Shown: piece by piece, positions 47,251 to 56,178 of the stretch
Numbering within the stretch: the first letter of the stretch is position 1
How the letters are laid out: each line of letters begins with the position of its first letter
Assembly (NCBI RefSeq): GCF_010731855.1
Contig: NZ_AP022620.1
Coordinates: forward strand, 2,356,001 to 2,420,000
Source: Mycolicibacterium anyangense
Lineage (GTDB): Bacteria; Actinomycetota; Actinomycetes; Mycobacteriales; Mycobacteriaceae
Length of the DNA stretch: 64,000 nt
Direction of reading: 5' to 3'
Program-made: the position numbers and the translations under genes
The notes under the pieces: generated by a model
The model's database searches: none
What the model was told of the DNA's origin: nothing
Seen by the model: only the letters and a program-made list of their open reading frames with translations

Positions 47251-47388
47251 GGTGTCCTCTTCATTCGTAGGTCGCCGGGTCGCCCTCGGGAAATCCCTGG
47301 TCAGCGGGCGTGAACCGGTACCTGAGGTGGTCGACGGTCCAGTATGCCAGGTTGACCGTCACCTGCCCAAACGCGCCGGGAGCCGGGG

Positions 47389-48972
47389 CTATTCCGGTGT
47401 GACCGCACGGTAGACCTTCTCGCGGCCCGAACGGGTCCACAGTTCACCGCCCTCCGGGTGGGCGCCGCGGGTGACCAGCTCACGTTTGAGCACCTTGTTG
47501 GTGGCGGTCGTGGGCAACTCGTCGGCGATCCAGACATGCCGCGGCCAGGCCTTGGGAGAGAGGTCGGGCTGATCGGCCAGGAACTCCCCGAATGCCTCGG
47601 GGCTGAGCTTGGCCTGTTCGGTCAGCAGGAGCGCGACCATCACCTGGTCGCCGACATGCTCGTCGGGCACCGGGTAGACCACGGCCTGGCTGACCGCGGG
47701 CAGACGCAGGATGATCCGCTCGATCGGGGCAGCAGCCATGTTCTCGCCGTCGACCCGCATCCAGTCGGCAGTACGCCCGGCCAGGTAGATCCAGCCGTCG
47801 GCGTCGCGGTAGCCCAGATCCCCGGACCAGTACATTCCGTGGCGCAATCGTTCGTCGGTGGCGCTCGCGTCGTTGTAATAGCCGCCGAACATGCCGCCGC
47901 CGGTGGTGTTGACGATCTCACCGATCGCCTCATCGGGGTTGGTGAGCGCACCGTTGGCATCGAATACCGCCGTGGCGCATTCCGTCCGGGTTTCGGAGTT
48001 GTAGATCGCCACGCCGGGGAAGCCGCGGCCCACCGAGCCCTGCGGACAGTTCTCCTCGCGGGTGATGACAACGGCGCCCTCGGTGGAGCCGAAGCCGTCC
48101 CACACGGTGCAGCCGAACCGCCTGCCGAACTCGGCGATGTCCCGGTCGGCGGCCTCGTTACCGAACGCGACACGCAGCGGGTTGTCGTGGTCGTCGGGAC
48201 GCTCCGGGGTGGCCAGCACATAGGCCAGCGGCTTACCGACGTAGTTCATGTACGTGGCGCCGTAGCGGCGCAGATCCGCGAGCAGCCCGGAGGCGGAGAA
48301 ACTGGCCGGCGCCATCGCCGCTCCCGCTCCCAGCGCTACCGCCCAGCCGGCCATCAGCGCGTTGGAGTGGAACAGCGGCATCGACAGGTAGCAGACGTCG
48401 GAGGCGGTGATCTGGAAGCGGTCGACGAGCGCTACCCCTGCGAACGGCACCATCATGTGGGCGACCTGGACGGCCTTGGGTTCACCGCTGGTGCCCGAGG
48501 TGAAGATCAGCATGAAGGTGTCGGTCGCGGTGACCTCGCGGTATGGGGTCAGCTCCCCCGCCCCGGCCAGCAGGGCCTGCCAGTCTGCCGAGTCGACGTC
48601 GAGCACCGTGACGCCAGGCAGGTCCAGCCCGTCGAGCAGACCGCGGTGGGCGGCGTCGGTCAGCAGGATCTGGCAGTGCGCCGTGGCGATGTCGCGGGCC
48701 AGCGCGCCACCGCGACGGGTGTTGTTCACCCCGCACAGCACGTAGCCACCGAGGCCGGCGGCCGCCATCGCGGTCAGCATCGCCGGGGTATTGCCCAGCA
48801 GGGCGCCGACGTGCAGGGGCCGCTCGATGTCGGACAGCGCGATCAGGGCTGCAGCCTGGCGGGCCGCCTCGTCGAGGTGCTCCTGCCAGCTCCATACCTG
48901 ATCGCCGAACTTCACCGCAGGACCGGTGTCGCTACAGCGTTCACGGAGCAACTGCTGGACCGTCTCGGCCAT
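47389..48972 (-). CDS. acyl-CoA ligase (FadD17-like)
   Basis: 527 aa from ATG 48972, with GGGAG 4 nt upstream; a frame to 49020 lacks such a site. ANL-superfamily enzyme activating a carboxylic acid as acyl-AMP and then acyl-CoA: P-loop FTSGTSGEPKAVQVAH near residue 155, STEGAVV, then YWSGDLGYRDADGWIYLAGRT near 380, and the C-terminal catalytic Lys in TATNKVLKRELV near 492. Closest in layout to FadD17/FadD1 ligases, some of which act on steroid side chains; the substrate is not shown by sequence. Divergent from the TetR gene, which may control it. Confidence 0.88.
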   Translation of the reverse strand: MAETVQQLLRERCSDTGPAVKFGDQVWSWQEHLDEAARQAAALIALSDIERPLHVGALLGNTPAMLTAMAAAGLGGYVLCGVNNTRRGGALARDIATAHCQILLTDAAHRGLLDGLDLPGVTVLDVDSADWQALLAGAGELTPYREVTATDTFMLIFTSGTSGEPKAVQVAHMMVPFAGVALVDRFQITASDVCYLSMPLFHSNALMAGWAVALGAGAAMAPASFSASGLLADLRRYGATYMNYVGKPLAYVLATPERPDDHDNPLRVAFGNEAADRDIAEFGRRFGCTVWDGFGSTEGAVVITREENCPQGSVGRGFPGVAIYNSETRTECATAVFDANGALTNPDEAIGEIVNTTGGGMFGGYYNDASATDERLRHGMYWSGDLGYRDADGWIYLAGRTADWMRVDGENMAAAPIERIILRLPAVSQAVVYPVPDEHVGDQVMVALLLTEQAKLSPEAFGEFLADQPDLSPKAWPRHVWIADELPTTATNKVLKRELVTRGAHPEGGELWTRSGREKVYRAVTPE

Positions 48973-49144
48973 CGAACTCCCGTCGGATTGAGGTTTTACC
49001 GCCGATGAGGCGTGCGACACACGTCACAATAGAAGCTCAGGGTAAACAGGATCATGAATCTGTCTACTCCGCCGTCTCAGCGGCAGGTGAGCAGGTTTGA
49101 CAGGATGACGGGGCATGGTCCATGACGTCGAAGGAGAAGCCGGG

Positions 49145-49768
49145 GTGACCGCGAGCGCCGATGCGGCCAGCCAGACCGCCGCCAAGACGGTCCGGGAACG
49201 ACTGATCGACGCCGCCGAGGTCTGTCTTCGGGCCAAGGGCATCCGGGCCACCACGGTCTCGGAGGTGGCCGAGGCTGCCGGGGTGTCGCGCGGATGGCTC
49301 TACCGCCACTATCCGGACAAGGTGTCGCTGCTCGGGGCCGCCCTCGTCCGGCTCAACGAGGCGTTCTGGGAGGAGTCCAACCGGACGCTGGCGGCCCTCA
49401 CGGCCTTCGAGGACAGGCTCGTCGTGGGTGTGCGGCTGGGCCGCAGCGCCCACGAAAGCCCCGGAGCGCTGGTGATGCAGCTGCGTCGCGACGAGCCCGA
49501 AGAGTTCGCCGCCTGCGCCGGCGCCGGCGTTCAGGGACTGTTGCCCGACCTCGGCCAGTTCTGGCGTCCCTACCTGGAGGCGGCGCGCGACCGCGGTGAG
49601 ATCCACGCCGACACCGATATCGACGAGGCCGCCGAGTGGGTGGCCCGGGTCCAGATGAGCCTGGGCACTATCCCGGGCGACACCTTGGACGCCGATGACT
49701 ACGAGGCAGTGCGGCGATACATGCGCCGCTACGTGTTGCCCGGACTGCAGCTGCCGCCTTCGCACTGA
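49145..49768 (+). CDS. TetR-family transcriptional regulator
   Basis: 207 aa from GTG 49145, with GAAGGAG about 8 nt upstream; an in-frame ATG at 49115 is less well placed. Helix-turn-helix: LIDAAEVCLRAKGIRATTVS, EVAEAAGVSRGWLYRHYPDK. The C-terminal ligand-binding part is helical (AALTAFEDRLVVGVRLGRSA). Divergent from the acyl-CoA ligase across about 170 bp, the usual set-up for a repressor of a lipid or steroid degradation gene; it may also act on the cassette at 50204. Confidence 0.88.
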   Translation: MTASADAASQTAAKTVRERLIDAAEVCLRAKGIRATTVSEVAEAAGVSRGWLYRHYPDKVSLLGAALVRLNEAFWEESNRTLAALTAFEDRLVVGVRLGRSAHESPGALVMQLRRDEPEEFAACAGAGVQGLLPDLGQFWRPYLEAARDRGEIHADTDIDEAAEWVARVQMSLGTIPGDTLDADDYEAVRRYMRRYVLPGLQLPPSH

Positions 49769-50203
49769 CTGCCGACATCGGCCGAGTGTCCAGTGGATCC
49801 GCCAGATCAGCTGCCCCCCAACGGAATTCCCGCTCCGGAAATGCGCCGGATACACCGAGACGATCACCGATCCCGCTTCAACACGAGCCTCAGCCGAGTT
49901 ATACACCGCCACAGGCACTTCCAACATTGGCGCTCACTGGGCGTTGTCTGTGCATCTGCCAGGAATCGGCTCAGAGTGACGAAAACCCTTGCGCCCTTGC
50001 GCGAGCCGCGCAGCACGGTCGGGCAATACTGGTATTGCTGGACGTGACAGCCAACCGGACCTGACCCGGTTGTTCCCACGGCGCCGACGCCACGGGTGAG
50101 TCATCGCCATCAGGCTCGCAGCGAGAGACAGGGTCCGGGCCGGATGCACCGGCCCACCCGTTGAGCATCCAGCGCGTCAGGGCAGAAGAGAGGGGTTCGC
50201 TCG
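49769..50203 (+). promoter_or_regulatory. 435-bp intergenic region with palindromes before the KASIII cassette
   Basis: No convincing gene. Three structures are visible: GCAATAC-TG-GTATTGC (50023-50038), a perfect 7-2-7 palindrome; AACCGG...CCGGTT (50053-50071) with 7-nt spacer; and a 7-bp hairpin GGGCCGG-ATGCA-CCGGCCC (50137-50155), about 49 nt before the KASIII ATG. The first two are operator-like and the third could form in the leader RNA. GAGAGGGG lies close to the ATG. Confidence 0.55.
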
Positions 50204-51232
50204 ATGACGTTTCCACAGCTTTACTTTTCCCGGCCCTCCGTGGTCCTGCCCGACGACGTAGTCGACAACGAGGAGGTTCTGTCGCGGGTACGCAACGCGT
50301 TTCGCGGCACAGCGTCGCAGTGGGATCCGATCGAGTCGAGCATTCGCTACGTGTTCGACCGGTGCAACAGCAAGATGCGGTATCTGGAAGCCGACCCCAC
50401 GCTGTCACCGGGGCACTTCGCCGCCCGGGCCGCCAGCGCCTGCCTGAGCAGCAACGGTATCGCGGCCGACGACCTCGACCTGTTGGTGTACGGCGGGATC
50501 GCCCGCGATGCTTTCGAGCCGGCGACCGCGGCCGAGGTGGCCGGACGGCTGGGCGCCACCCCGGTGCATACGATGGACGTGACGTGCGCGTGCGCCGGCC
50601 TCATCGAGGCACTGCACGTCGTCAGCGGCTACTTCGCCCTGCACGACGAGATCCGCACCGCGTTGATCTGCGCCGGCGAGATCACCCGCGACCGGGTCAC
50701 CTACGACATCCAGACACCACAGGACGTCGCCCTCGAAGTGGCAGGCTTGACCCTGGGTAACGCCGCCGCGGCATTGCTGGTCACCCGCGAGCCACTACCG
50801 GCAGGCGGAGCCCGGGTGCTGGCCCTGACCCACAAGACCCTGGCCGAGCACTACGGGCTGTGCCGCGCACCGGTCGACGGGCATTTCCTGTCGCAGTCCA
50901 AAGAACTCTTCGCGCTGGCCGTCCATGTACCGCCCGAGATCCGGCGCCTGCTCGCCGGTATCGGATGGTCGCCCGAAGACGTCGACCACTACGCCCTGCA
51001 CCAGCCCAGTGAAGCCGTCGTCGAGCGTGTTCTCAGCGAGCTCGGCGCCCAACCGCAAGCCGGGATCTTCACCCACTCGCTGTTCGGCAACACCGCCAGC
51101 ACCGCCTGGGCGCTGGCGCTGGACTACCGCCTCACCAATGGCACCGTGCAGGACGGCGACAAGGTCGTGCTCGCCAGCGCCGCAGCCGGTTTCACCATCG
51201 TGGGCGCCGCGGCGGTTTGGGAAGCCCGGTGA
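50204..51232 (+). CDS. 3-oxoacyl-ACP synthase III-like condensing enzyme
   Basis: 342 aa, thiolase fold of the FabH/KASIII group. The catalytic triad is complete: Cys130 in DVTCACAGLIEALHVV, His266 in HYALHQPSEAVVERV and Asn296 in HSLFGNTASTAW, so it should carry out decarboxylating Claisen condensation or acyl transfer. Compared with FabH the start is longer (MTFPQLYFSRPSVVLPDDVV) and the substrate-side loops differ, so it is likely a specialised secondary-metabolism member. The stop overlaps the start of the sulfotransferase (GTGA), so they are co-translated. Substrate unknown. Confidence 0.88.
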   Translation: MTFPQLYFSRPSVVLPDDVVDNEEVLSRVRNAFRGTASQWDPIESSIRYVFDRCNSKMRYLEADPTLSPGHFAARAASACLSSNGIAADDLDLLVYGGIARDAFEPATAAEVAGRLGATPVHTMDVTCACAGLIEALHVVSGYFALHDEIRTALICAGEITRDRVTYDIQTPQDVALEVAGLTLGNAAAALLVTREPLPAGGARVLALTHKTLAEHYGLCRAPVDGHFLSQSKELFALAVHVPPEIRRLLAGIGWSPEDVDHYALHQPSEAVVERVLSELGAQPQAGIFTHSLFGNTASTAWALALDYRLTNGTVQDGDKVVLASAAAGFTIVGAAAVWEAR

Positions 51233-52365
51233 GCCACTACCTGCGCCTCTACCGCGTCATCAGCACGACGTTCGGGTACCGACTTCGGCCCCTCGGAGCA
51301 TTCCTGTTGTTGCAGCTGCGTCAAGCGATCTCGGCGACGACCCTCGGGTTGGACCACGTGTTCTACCCGCAGCACCGCACCCAACCGATCGACCGGCCCA
51401 TCTTCATCATCGGCAACCCCCGCAGCGGCACGACCTTCCTGCACCGGCTGCTCCTGGGAGCCGCCCCCGGGATCACTGCCTTCGAACTCTGGGAAATGCT
51501 GTTCCCGGCGATCACCGCACGCAAGCTCCTGGGCCGGATCGTGCCCCGCCTGGACCGGATCTCGCCGGCGCGCTACCACCCCTCCGACGTCCACGACACC
51601 AGCCTGCGCGGCATCGAGACCGACGACGTGGCATGGTTCTTCCGAACCCTCGACGGACCCTTTGCCTGGGCCTATTTCCTTGCCTGGCAGGATGTTTGGG
51701 GCAGTGCACTATCGCGCAGCAGCTTCGGGATCAACCGATCCTCCGACCACGAGCGGCAGCGCTTCTTTCGCTACTACGAGGCATGCTGGCGGCGAAACCT
51801 GACCTACAAGCGCGGCAACCGCATCCTGGCCAAGACCAGCATGCTCACCTTCCGGCTCGAGGAGCTGCTGGCGCGCTACCCCGACTGCAAGCTGGTCTAC
51901 ATCATCCGCGATCCCGTCGAAGTCATCCCCTCCGGCCTGTCACTGATCGCCAGCGTGCTGGAAAACGGCTACGACGCATGGAATCGCACCGATGAGCCCG
52001 ATCAGCAGCGCTGGATCAGCAATCTCTATGACGCCTCGTGCGCCATGCTCGGCAGCTTCCACGAGGCCCAGATCAGCGGCCTGATCCCCGAGGACAATCT
52101 CTGCGTGGTGCGCTACTCCGATCTCCTGGACGACCTCGAACCCACCATCGAGCGGATTCTGGACTTCACCGGGATCGAACCCACCGCGCAGTTCCGTGCC
52201 GAAGTTCGCGCCCAGGCGCAACGGCAACGCGGGTACACCAGCCGCCATCACCATTCGCCCGACCAGTTCGGCCTGGATCCCGACCGCATTCGGGCCGACC
52301 TGGCATACATCTACGACGCCTACGACCTGACGAAACCACACCAACTCCGCGGCGAGCAGCGATGA
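51229..52365 (+). CDS. sulfotransferase family protein
   Basis: 378 aa from GTG 51229. PAPS-dependent sulfotransferase fold: the 5'-phosphosulfate loop NPRSGTTFLHRLLL at residue 63, and the 3'-phosphate binding strand KLVYIIRDPVEVIPSGLSL near 222-240 with Arg227. The N-terminus (YRLRPLGAFLLLQLRQAI) could associate with membrane. The same fold is used by mycobacterial Stf proteins (Stf0, Stf3) that sulfate trehalose or menaquinone; the acceptor here is unknown. Coupled by 4-nt overlap to both neighbours (GTGA upstream, ATGA downstream). Confidence 0.87.
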   Translation: MSHYLRLYRVISTTFGYRLRPLGAFLLLQLRQAISATTLGLDHVFYPQHRTQPIDRPIFIIGNPRSGTTFLHRLLLGAAPGITAFELWEMLFPAITARKLLGRIVPRLDRISPARYHPSDVHDTSLRGIETDDVAWFFRTLDGPFAWAYFLAWQDVWGSALSRSSFGINRSSDHERQRFFRYYEACWRRNLTYKRGNRILAKTSMLTFRLEELLARYPDCKLVYIIRDPVEVIPSGLSLIASVLENGYDAWNRTDEPDQQRWISNLYDASCAMLGSFHEAQISGLIPEDNLCVVRYSDLLDDLEPTIERILDFTGIEPTAQFRAEVRAQAQRQRGYTSRHHHSPDQFGLDPDRIRADLAYIYDAYDLTKPHQLRGEQR

Positions 52366-54245
52366 GCGCCGCACGCCACGTCGGTCGTGTCGGCGGGCTG
52401 GCCGTCGTCGTCGGCGTGGGTGTCGCCATCGGGGCGACCTGCGGCATCGCTGCGGCGGACACCGGTTCGCCAGGGCCCTCGCAGCCGGCCAGGACCGCGG
52501 GCGCCAGCCGAGCGGGCGAGGTGCATGCGCACAACCCCCGACATTCCACGACGGCTGCACCAGCGGCAGCTTCGGTCGCCGCCGCGCCCAGCACTCCCAG
52601 CACGCCCGGTTCACCCTCGCCTTCCGCACTGGCAGCTAAAAGCGTTGCCCCACAGTCATATTCGACTACTGCAACCGGCTCTGTCGGAAAGTTCCGCAGT
52701 GCGCTCGCACCGGCGAGGCCGGCCGTCGCTTCACCGGCAATGTCCGTGGTGCGAAGCCTCCACGCCGCCCCGCAGGCATCCATCTCGCTGCCCACCATCC
52801 CCTCCGGTGTCGCCGGCTTGGCATTGACCAGCGCAGTCGAACTTGCTCTGGCAGCCACGGTCTCGGTGATCAACGCACTGGCGCCCAGCCCCACCAGGGT
52901 AAGCTCCACCCTGGACCTCAACGGCGACACCGTGATTGCCAGTTCACCCGAGCAAGTCACCTCGTTCTACGGGCGGTGGACATATCTGCCGGGTGCGCCG
53001 AGCGTGGTCCAGGGCGAACAGCAGTTCGCCGTCGTTGACCCCAAGACGGGCACATCGGCGGGCAGCTTCGATGCCCTTGTGAGCCGAGGCAACGGTTACA
53101 ACTACACCGAACTGCTTGTCACGTCCGATGAAGGGTCCAACGTCGGAACCGGTGCGGGCCAACTCCCTCCGGTCGGCTCACTGATCAGTTCCTTCGGGAT
53201 CGGCCCGGTGACGCTGTCCTACACCGCAATACCGACAGGCTCCGGGGACAAGGTCTCCTTCCGGCTGGTGACCCCGTTGGGAAGCCTCGCACTGCCGATG
53301 CCCTTCGATGCCGCCGCTGGCATCGCTGACTACTCCGTGGACAGCAGGCCGGTCCAGCTGACCAACGGCTACAGCATCGCTCCCGCTGTCTCGACGCCCG
53401 AAACCTACACGGGGACAAGCGGAATCTTGCCGTTCTTCACGACAGTTCAGGGACGTCAGGTCTTCACCATCGACAACCCGGCCGGGGTTCCGGTGGGCAG
53501 TTTCGAGGGCGTCGTCACCACCACTGCGGACATCTTGGGTACCTACACCCAGGCGATCCTGGTCACCGCCAACGACGGAACCAACGTGGGTCTCGATCCC
53601 GGGCAGGTCCCGCCGGTCGGCTCGGTGTACAACGTCGTGTACAGCGGTTCCGACCAGAACTATGTGCTGTATTCGTCGATGCCGGCGCAATCCGGCGATC
53701 CGGTCGCGGTGTCGCAGGTGAGTTCCGGCGCCGTCGCCACCAGCGACCTGACGTTGATCGACGCCTCGGAACAGCCGGCCACCCAACCGTTTACCGGCCC
53801 GAACGGCACTACGTTCGTCCCGGTATCCACGCTGCAGCCCACTGGGGTGAACGGCCTTCCGCCCAGGGAGGTGCAGATTCAGGGCTACCAACAGTTCGCC
53901 GTCTACGACTCGGCCGGCACCCGGATCGGAAGCGTCGACGCCGACGTCTACAGCCAGTGGGACCTGCTCGGTATCCGCAGCCAAGCGATTCTGGTGACCG
54001 ATGTCACCGCGGGGACCACCGGGACGTCAGCAGGTCAGGTTCCCGCGGTCGGGTCTGAGTTCAACGTCGTCGATTTCGGCACCAGTGGCTTTGCTACCGC
54101 TGATTCCGTCACTCCGACGCCGACCGGCGACGTGAACTCGTTCAGCATCCTCACGCCGGTGGGGAACTCCCCCACGCTGTCGATCTACACCAAGGTCGCC
54201 GATCGCGCCGGGGTCACGTTCGCGGACCCGTTCACGACCGTTTAG
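52362..54245 (+). CDS. exported protein with three ~145-residue repeats, function unknown
   Basis: 627 aa from ATG 52362, which overlaps the sulfotransferase stop. N-terminal signal (GRVGGLAVVVGVGVAIGATC, cut near residue 33), then a Pro/Ala/Ser/Thr-rich linker to ~140. Three repeats follow, starting at residues ~216, 362 and 506: each begins QGxQxF (QGEQQFAVVDP; QGRQVFTIDNP; QGYQQFAVYDS), then GSxxx, a strand ending ILVT or LLVT, then GQxPxVGS (GAGQLPPVGS; DPGQVPPVGS; SAGQVPAVGS). No enzyme motif is seen; it looks beta-rich and surface-exposed. Not recognised as a described family. Convergent with rho, 13 bp apart. Confidence 0.82.
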   Translation: MSAARHVGRVGGLAVVVGVGVAIGATCGIAAADTGSPGPSQPARTAGASRAGEVHAHNPRHSTTAAPAAASVAAAPSTPSTPGSPSPSALAAKSVAPQSYSTTATGSVGKFRSALAPARPAVASPAMSVVRSLHAAPQASISLPTIPSGVAGLALTSAVELALAATVSVINALAPSPTRVSSTLDLNGDTVIASSPEQVTSFYGRWTYLPGAPSVVQGEQQFAVVDPKTGTSAGSFDALVSRGNGYNYTELLVTSDEGSNVGTGAGQLPPVGSLISSFGIGPVTLSYTAIPTGSGDKVSFRLVTPLGSLALPMPFDAAAGIADYSVDSRPVQLTNGYSIAPAVSTPETYTGTSGILPFFTTVQGRQVFTIDNPAGVPVGSFEGVVTTTADILGTYTQAILVTANDGTNVGLDPGQVPPVGSVYNVVYSGSDQNYVLYSSMPAQSGDPVAVSQVSSGAVATSDLTLIDASEQPATQPFTGPNGTTFVPVSTLQPTGVNGLPPREVQIQGYQQFAVYDSAGTRIGSVDADVYSQWDLLGIRSQAILVTDVTAGTTGTSAGQVPAVGSEFNVVDFGTSGFATADSVTPTPTGDVNSFSILTPVGNSPTLSIYTKVADRAGVTFADPFTTV

Positions 54246-54258
54246 GTGGCGGGCTGCG

Positions 54259-56178
54259 TCAGTCGACGTCCATGGCGCCGCCCGGCGCCGTCTTGGACAC
54301 CTGGACCAGGAACTCGTAGTTGTTCTTGGTCTTCCGCAGCTGGCTCATCAACAGATCGATGGCCTGATGGCTGTCCAGCCCGGACAGCACGCGGCGCAGC
54401 TTGTGCACGATCGCGAACTCGTCCGGCGAGAGCAGCAGCTCGTCCTTGCGGGTGCCCGACGGATTGACGTCGACCGCGGGGAACACCCGGCGCTCGGCGA
54501 TCTTGCGGTCGAGCTTGAGCTCGGCGTTGCCGGTGCCCTTGAACTCTTCGAAGATCACCGTGTCGCCGGTGGAGCCGGTCTCGACCATGGCCGTGGCGAT
54601 GATCGTCAGCGAGCCGCCGTGCTCGATGTTGCGGGCAGCACCCAGGAACCGCTTGGGCGGGTACAGCGCGGTGGAGTCCACACCACCGGACAGGATGCGA
54701 CCCGACGCCGGGGAGGCGTTGTTGTAGGCGCGGCCCAGGCGGGTGATCGAGTCCAGCAGCACCACCACGTCCTTGCCCTGCTCCACCAGGCGCTTGGCCC
54801 GCTCGATAGCGAGTTCGGCGGCCTGGGTGTGGTCTGACGGCGGCCGGTCGAAGGTCGAGGCGATGACCTCACCCTTGACCGAGCGCTGCATGTCGGTGAC
54901 CTCTTCAGGTCGCTCGTCGACCAGCACGACCATCAGGTGGCACTCGGGGTTGTTCTTGGTGATCGCGTTGGCGATGTCCTGCATGATCGTGGTCTTGCCG
55001 GCCTTGGGCGGCGACACGATCAGAGCGCGCTGACCCTTGCCGATCGGCATGATGAGGTCGATCACGCGGGTGGTGAGCCGCTCGGTGGTGGTCTCCAGGC
55101 GCAGACGCTGGTTGGGGTACAGCGGGGTCAGCTTGCTGAACTCCGGGCGGTTCTTGGCCGCCTCGACCGGTCCGCCGTTGACGCTGTCCAGGCGCACCAG
55201 CGGGTTGAACTTCTGCCGCTGGTTGCTCTGGTCACCCTCTTTGGCCACGCGGACCGCACCGGTCACCGCGTCACCGCGGCGCAGGCCGTTCTTGCGGACC
55301 ATGTTCATCGAGACGTAGACGTCGTTGGGGCCGGCCAGGTAGCCGGAGGTCCGGACGAACGCGTAGTTGTCCAGGACGTCGAGGATGCCGGCCACCGGCT
55401 GGACGACGTCGTCCTCGCGCAGCTCGGCTTCGTTACCGCCGCCGCCTTCGCCGCCGGTGCGCTCACCGCGGCGCCTGCGGTCCCGGAACCGGCGGCCGCG
55501 ACGGCCACCGCGCTCGTCGTCGTCGGTGTTGGTGCTGTTGTTGTTATTGCCGTTGTTGTTGCGGTTCTGGCCGCCGCCCTGACCGTCGCCACCGGAGTCG
55601 TTGGACTCACGGTTGGGCCGGTTGTCACGGTTGTCGCCCCGGTTCTCGTTGCGGGGCTGTTCGGCGTTGTCGGTCCGGTTCTGGGACCGGGTTTCGGGCT
55701 TGTCGGCCTTGTTCTCCGCGTCGTTCTGCGAGGTGTTCTCGGGCCGCTCGGCGGGCTTCTGCTGCTCGGCGTTCTCGCTGGTCGACGCACCGGCGGCGGC
55801 GTTCTCGCTGGTCGGCGCACCGGCGCCGCGGTTCGCGGTGCGGCGCTCCCGGCGCGGCTGTTCGGGGGCTCCGTTGTCGGATGCCGGCTCGGCGGCCGCC
55901 GGAGCGCCACCGTTGGCCGCACCGTGCGAGCTACCGTTGCCGCCGTTCTGGGCGTCCCGGATGGCGGCGATCAGCTCGCTCTTGCGCATACCGGAGGTGC
56001 CCTTGACGCCGACCTGGCTGGCCAGCGCACGAAGTTCGGGCAGAACCATCGCCGACAGCGACCCGGTGGCGCCGCCGCGGGCGGACCGTTCGGATGCCGA
56101 CGAGGCGGGTGAATCCACGGCGGGCGCATCCGTTGCAGGTGCGCTGTCTCCAGCCGTGATGAGGTCCGTATCAGTCAC
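54259..56178 (-). CDS. rho: transcription termination factor Rho
   Basis: 639 aa from GTG 56178 with AAAGGA upstream. The hexameric RNA helicase: N-terminal Rho domain, then an actinobacterial insert (about residues 80-255) rich in Asn, Arg, Asp and Gly, then the RNA-binding fold (NYAFVRTSGYLAGPNDVYV) and motor with Walker A IVSPPKAGKTTIMQDIA and IERAKRLVEQGKDVVVLLDS. The insert can bind RNA and promotes termination in mycobacteria. Convergent with the exported repeat protein gene. Confidence 0.97.
   Translation of the reverse strand: MTDTDLITAGDSAPATDAPAVDSPASSASERSARGGATGSLSAMVLPELRALASQVGVKGTSGMRKSELIAAIRDAQNGGNGSSHGAANGGAPAAAEPASDNGAPEQPRRERRTANRGAGAPTSENAAAGASTSENAEQQKPAERPENTSQNDAENKADKPETRSQNRTDNAEQPRNENRGDNRDNRPNRESNDSGGDGQGGGQNRNNNGNNNNSTNTDDDERGGRRGRRFRDRRRRGERTGGEGGGGNEAELREDDVVQPVAGILDVLDNYAFVRTSGYLAGPNDVYVSMNMVRKNGLRRGDAVTGAVRVAKEGDQSNQRQKFNPLVRLDSVNGGPVEAAKNRPEFSKLTPLYPNQRLRLETTTERLTTRVIDLIMPIGKGQRALIVSPPKAGKTTIMQDIANAITKNNPECHLMVVLVDERPEEVTDMQRSVKGEVIASTFDRPPSDHTQAAELAIERAKRLVEQGKDVVVLLDSITRLGRAYNNASPASGRILSGGVDSTALYPPKRFLGAARNIEHGGSLTIIATAMVETGSTGDTVIFEEFKGTGNAELKLDRKIAERRVFPAVDVNPSGTRKDELLLSPDEFAIVHKLRRVLSGLDSHQAIDLLMSQLRKTKNNYEFLVQVSKTAPGGAMDVD

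Noticed and set aside
49786..50149. Small frames of 70-90 codons upstream of the KASIII gene
   Set aside because: Overlapping frames on both strands with no start signals; more likely regulatory DNA.
54937..56112. 391-codon frame opposite rho
   Set aside because: Val/Ala/Leu-rich translation of the complement of the Asn/Arg/Gly-rich Rho insert; not a real membrane protein.
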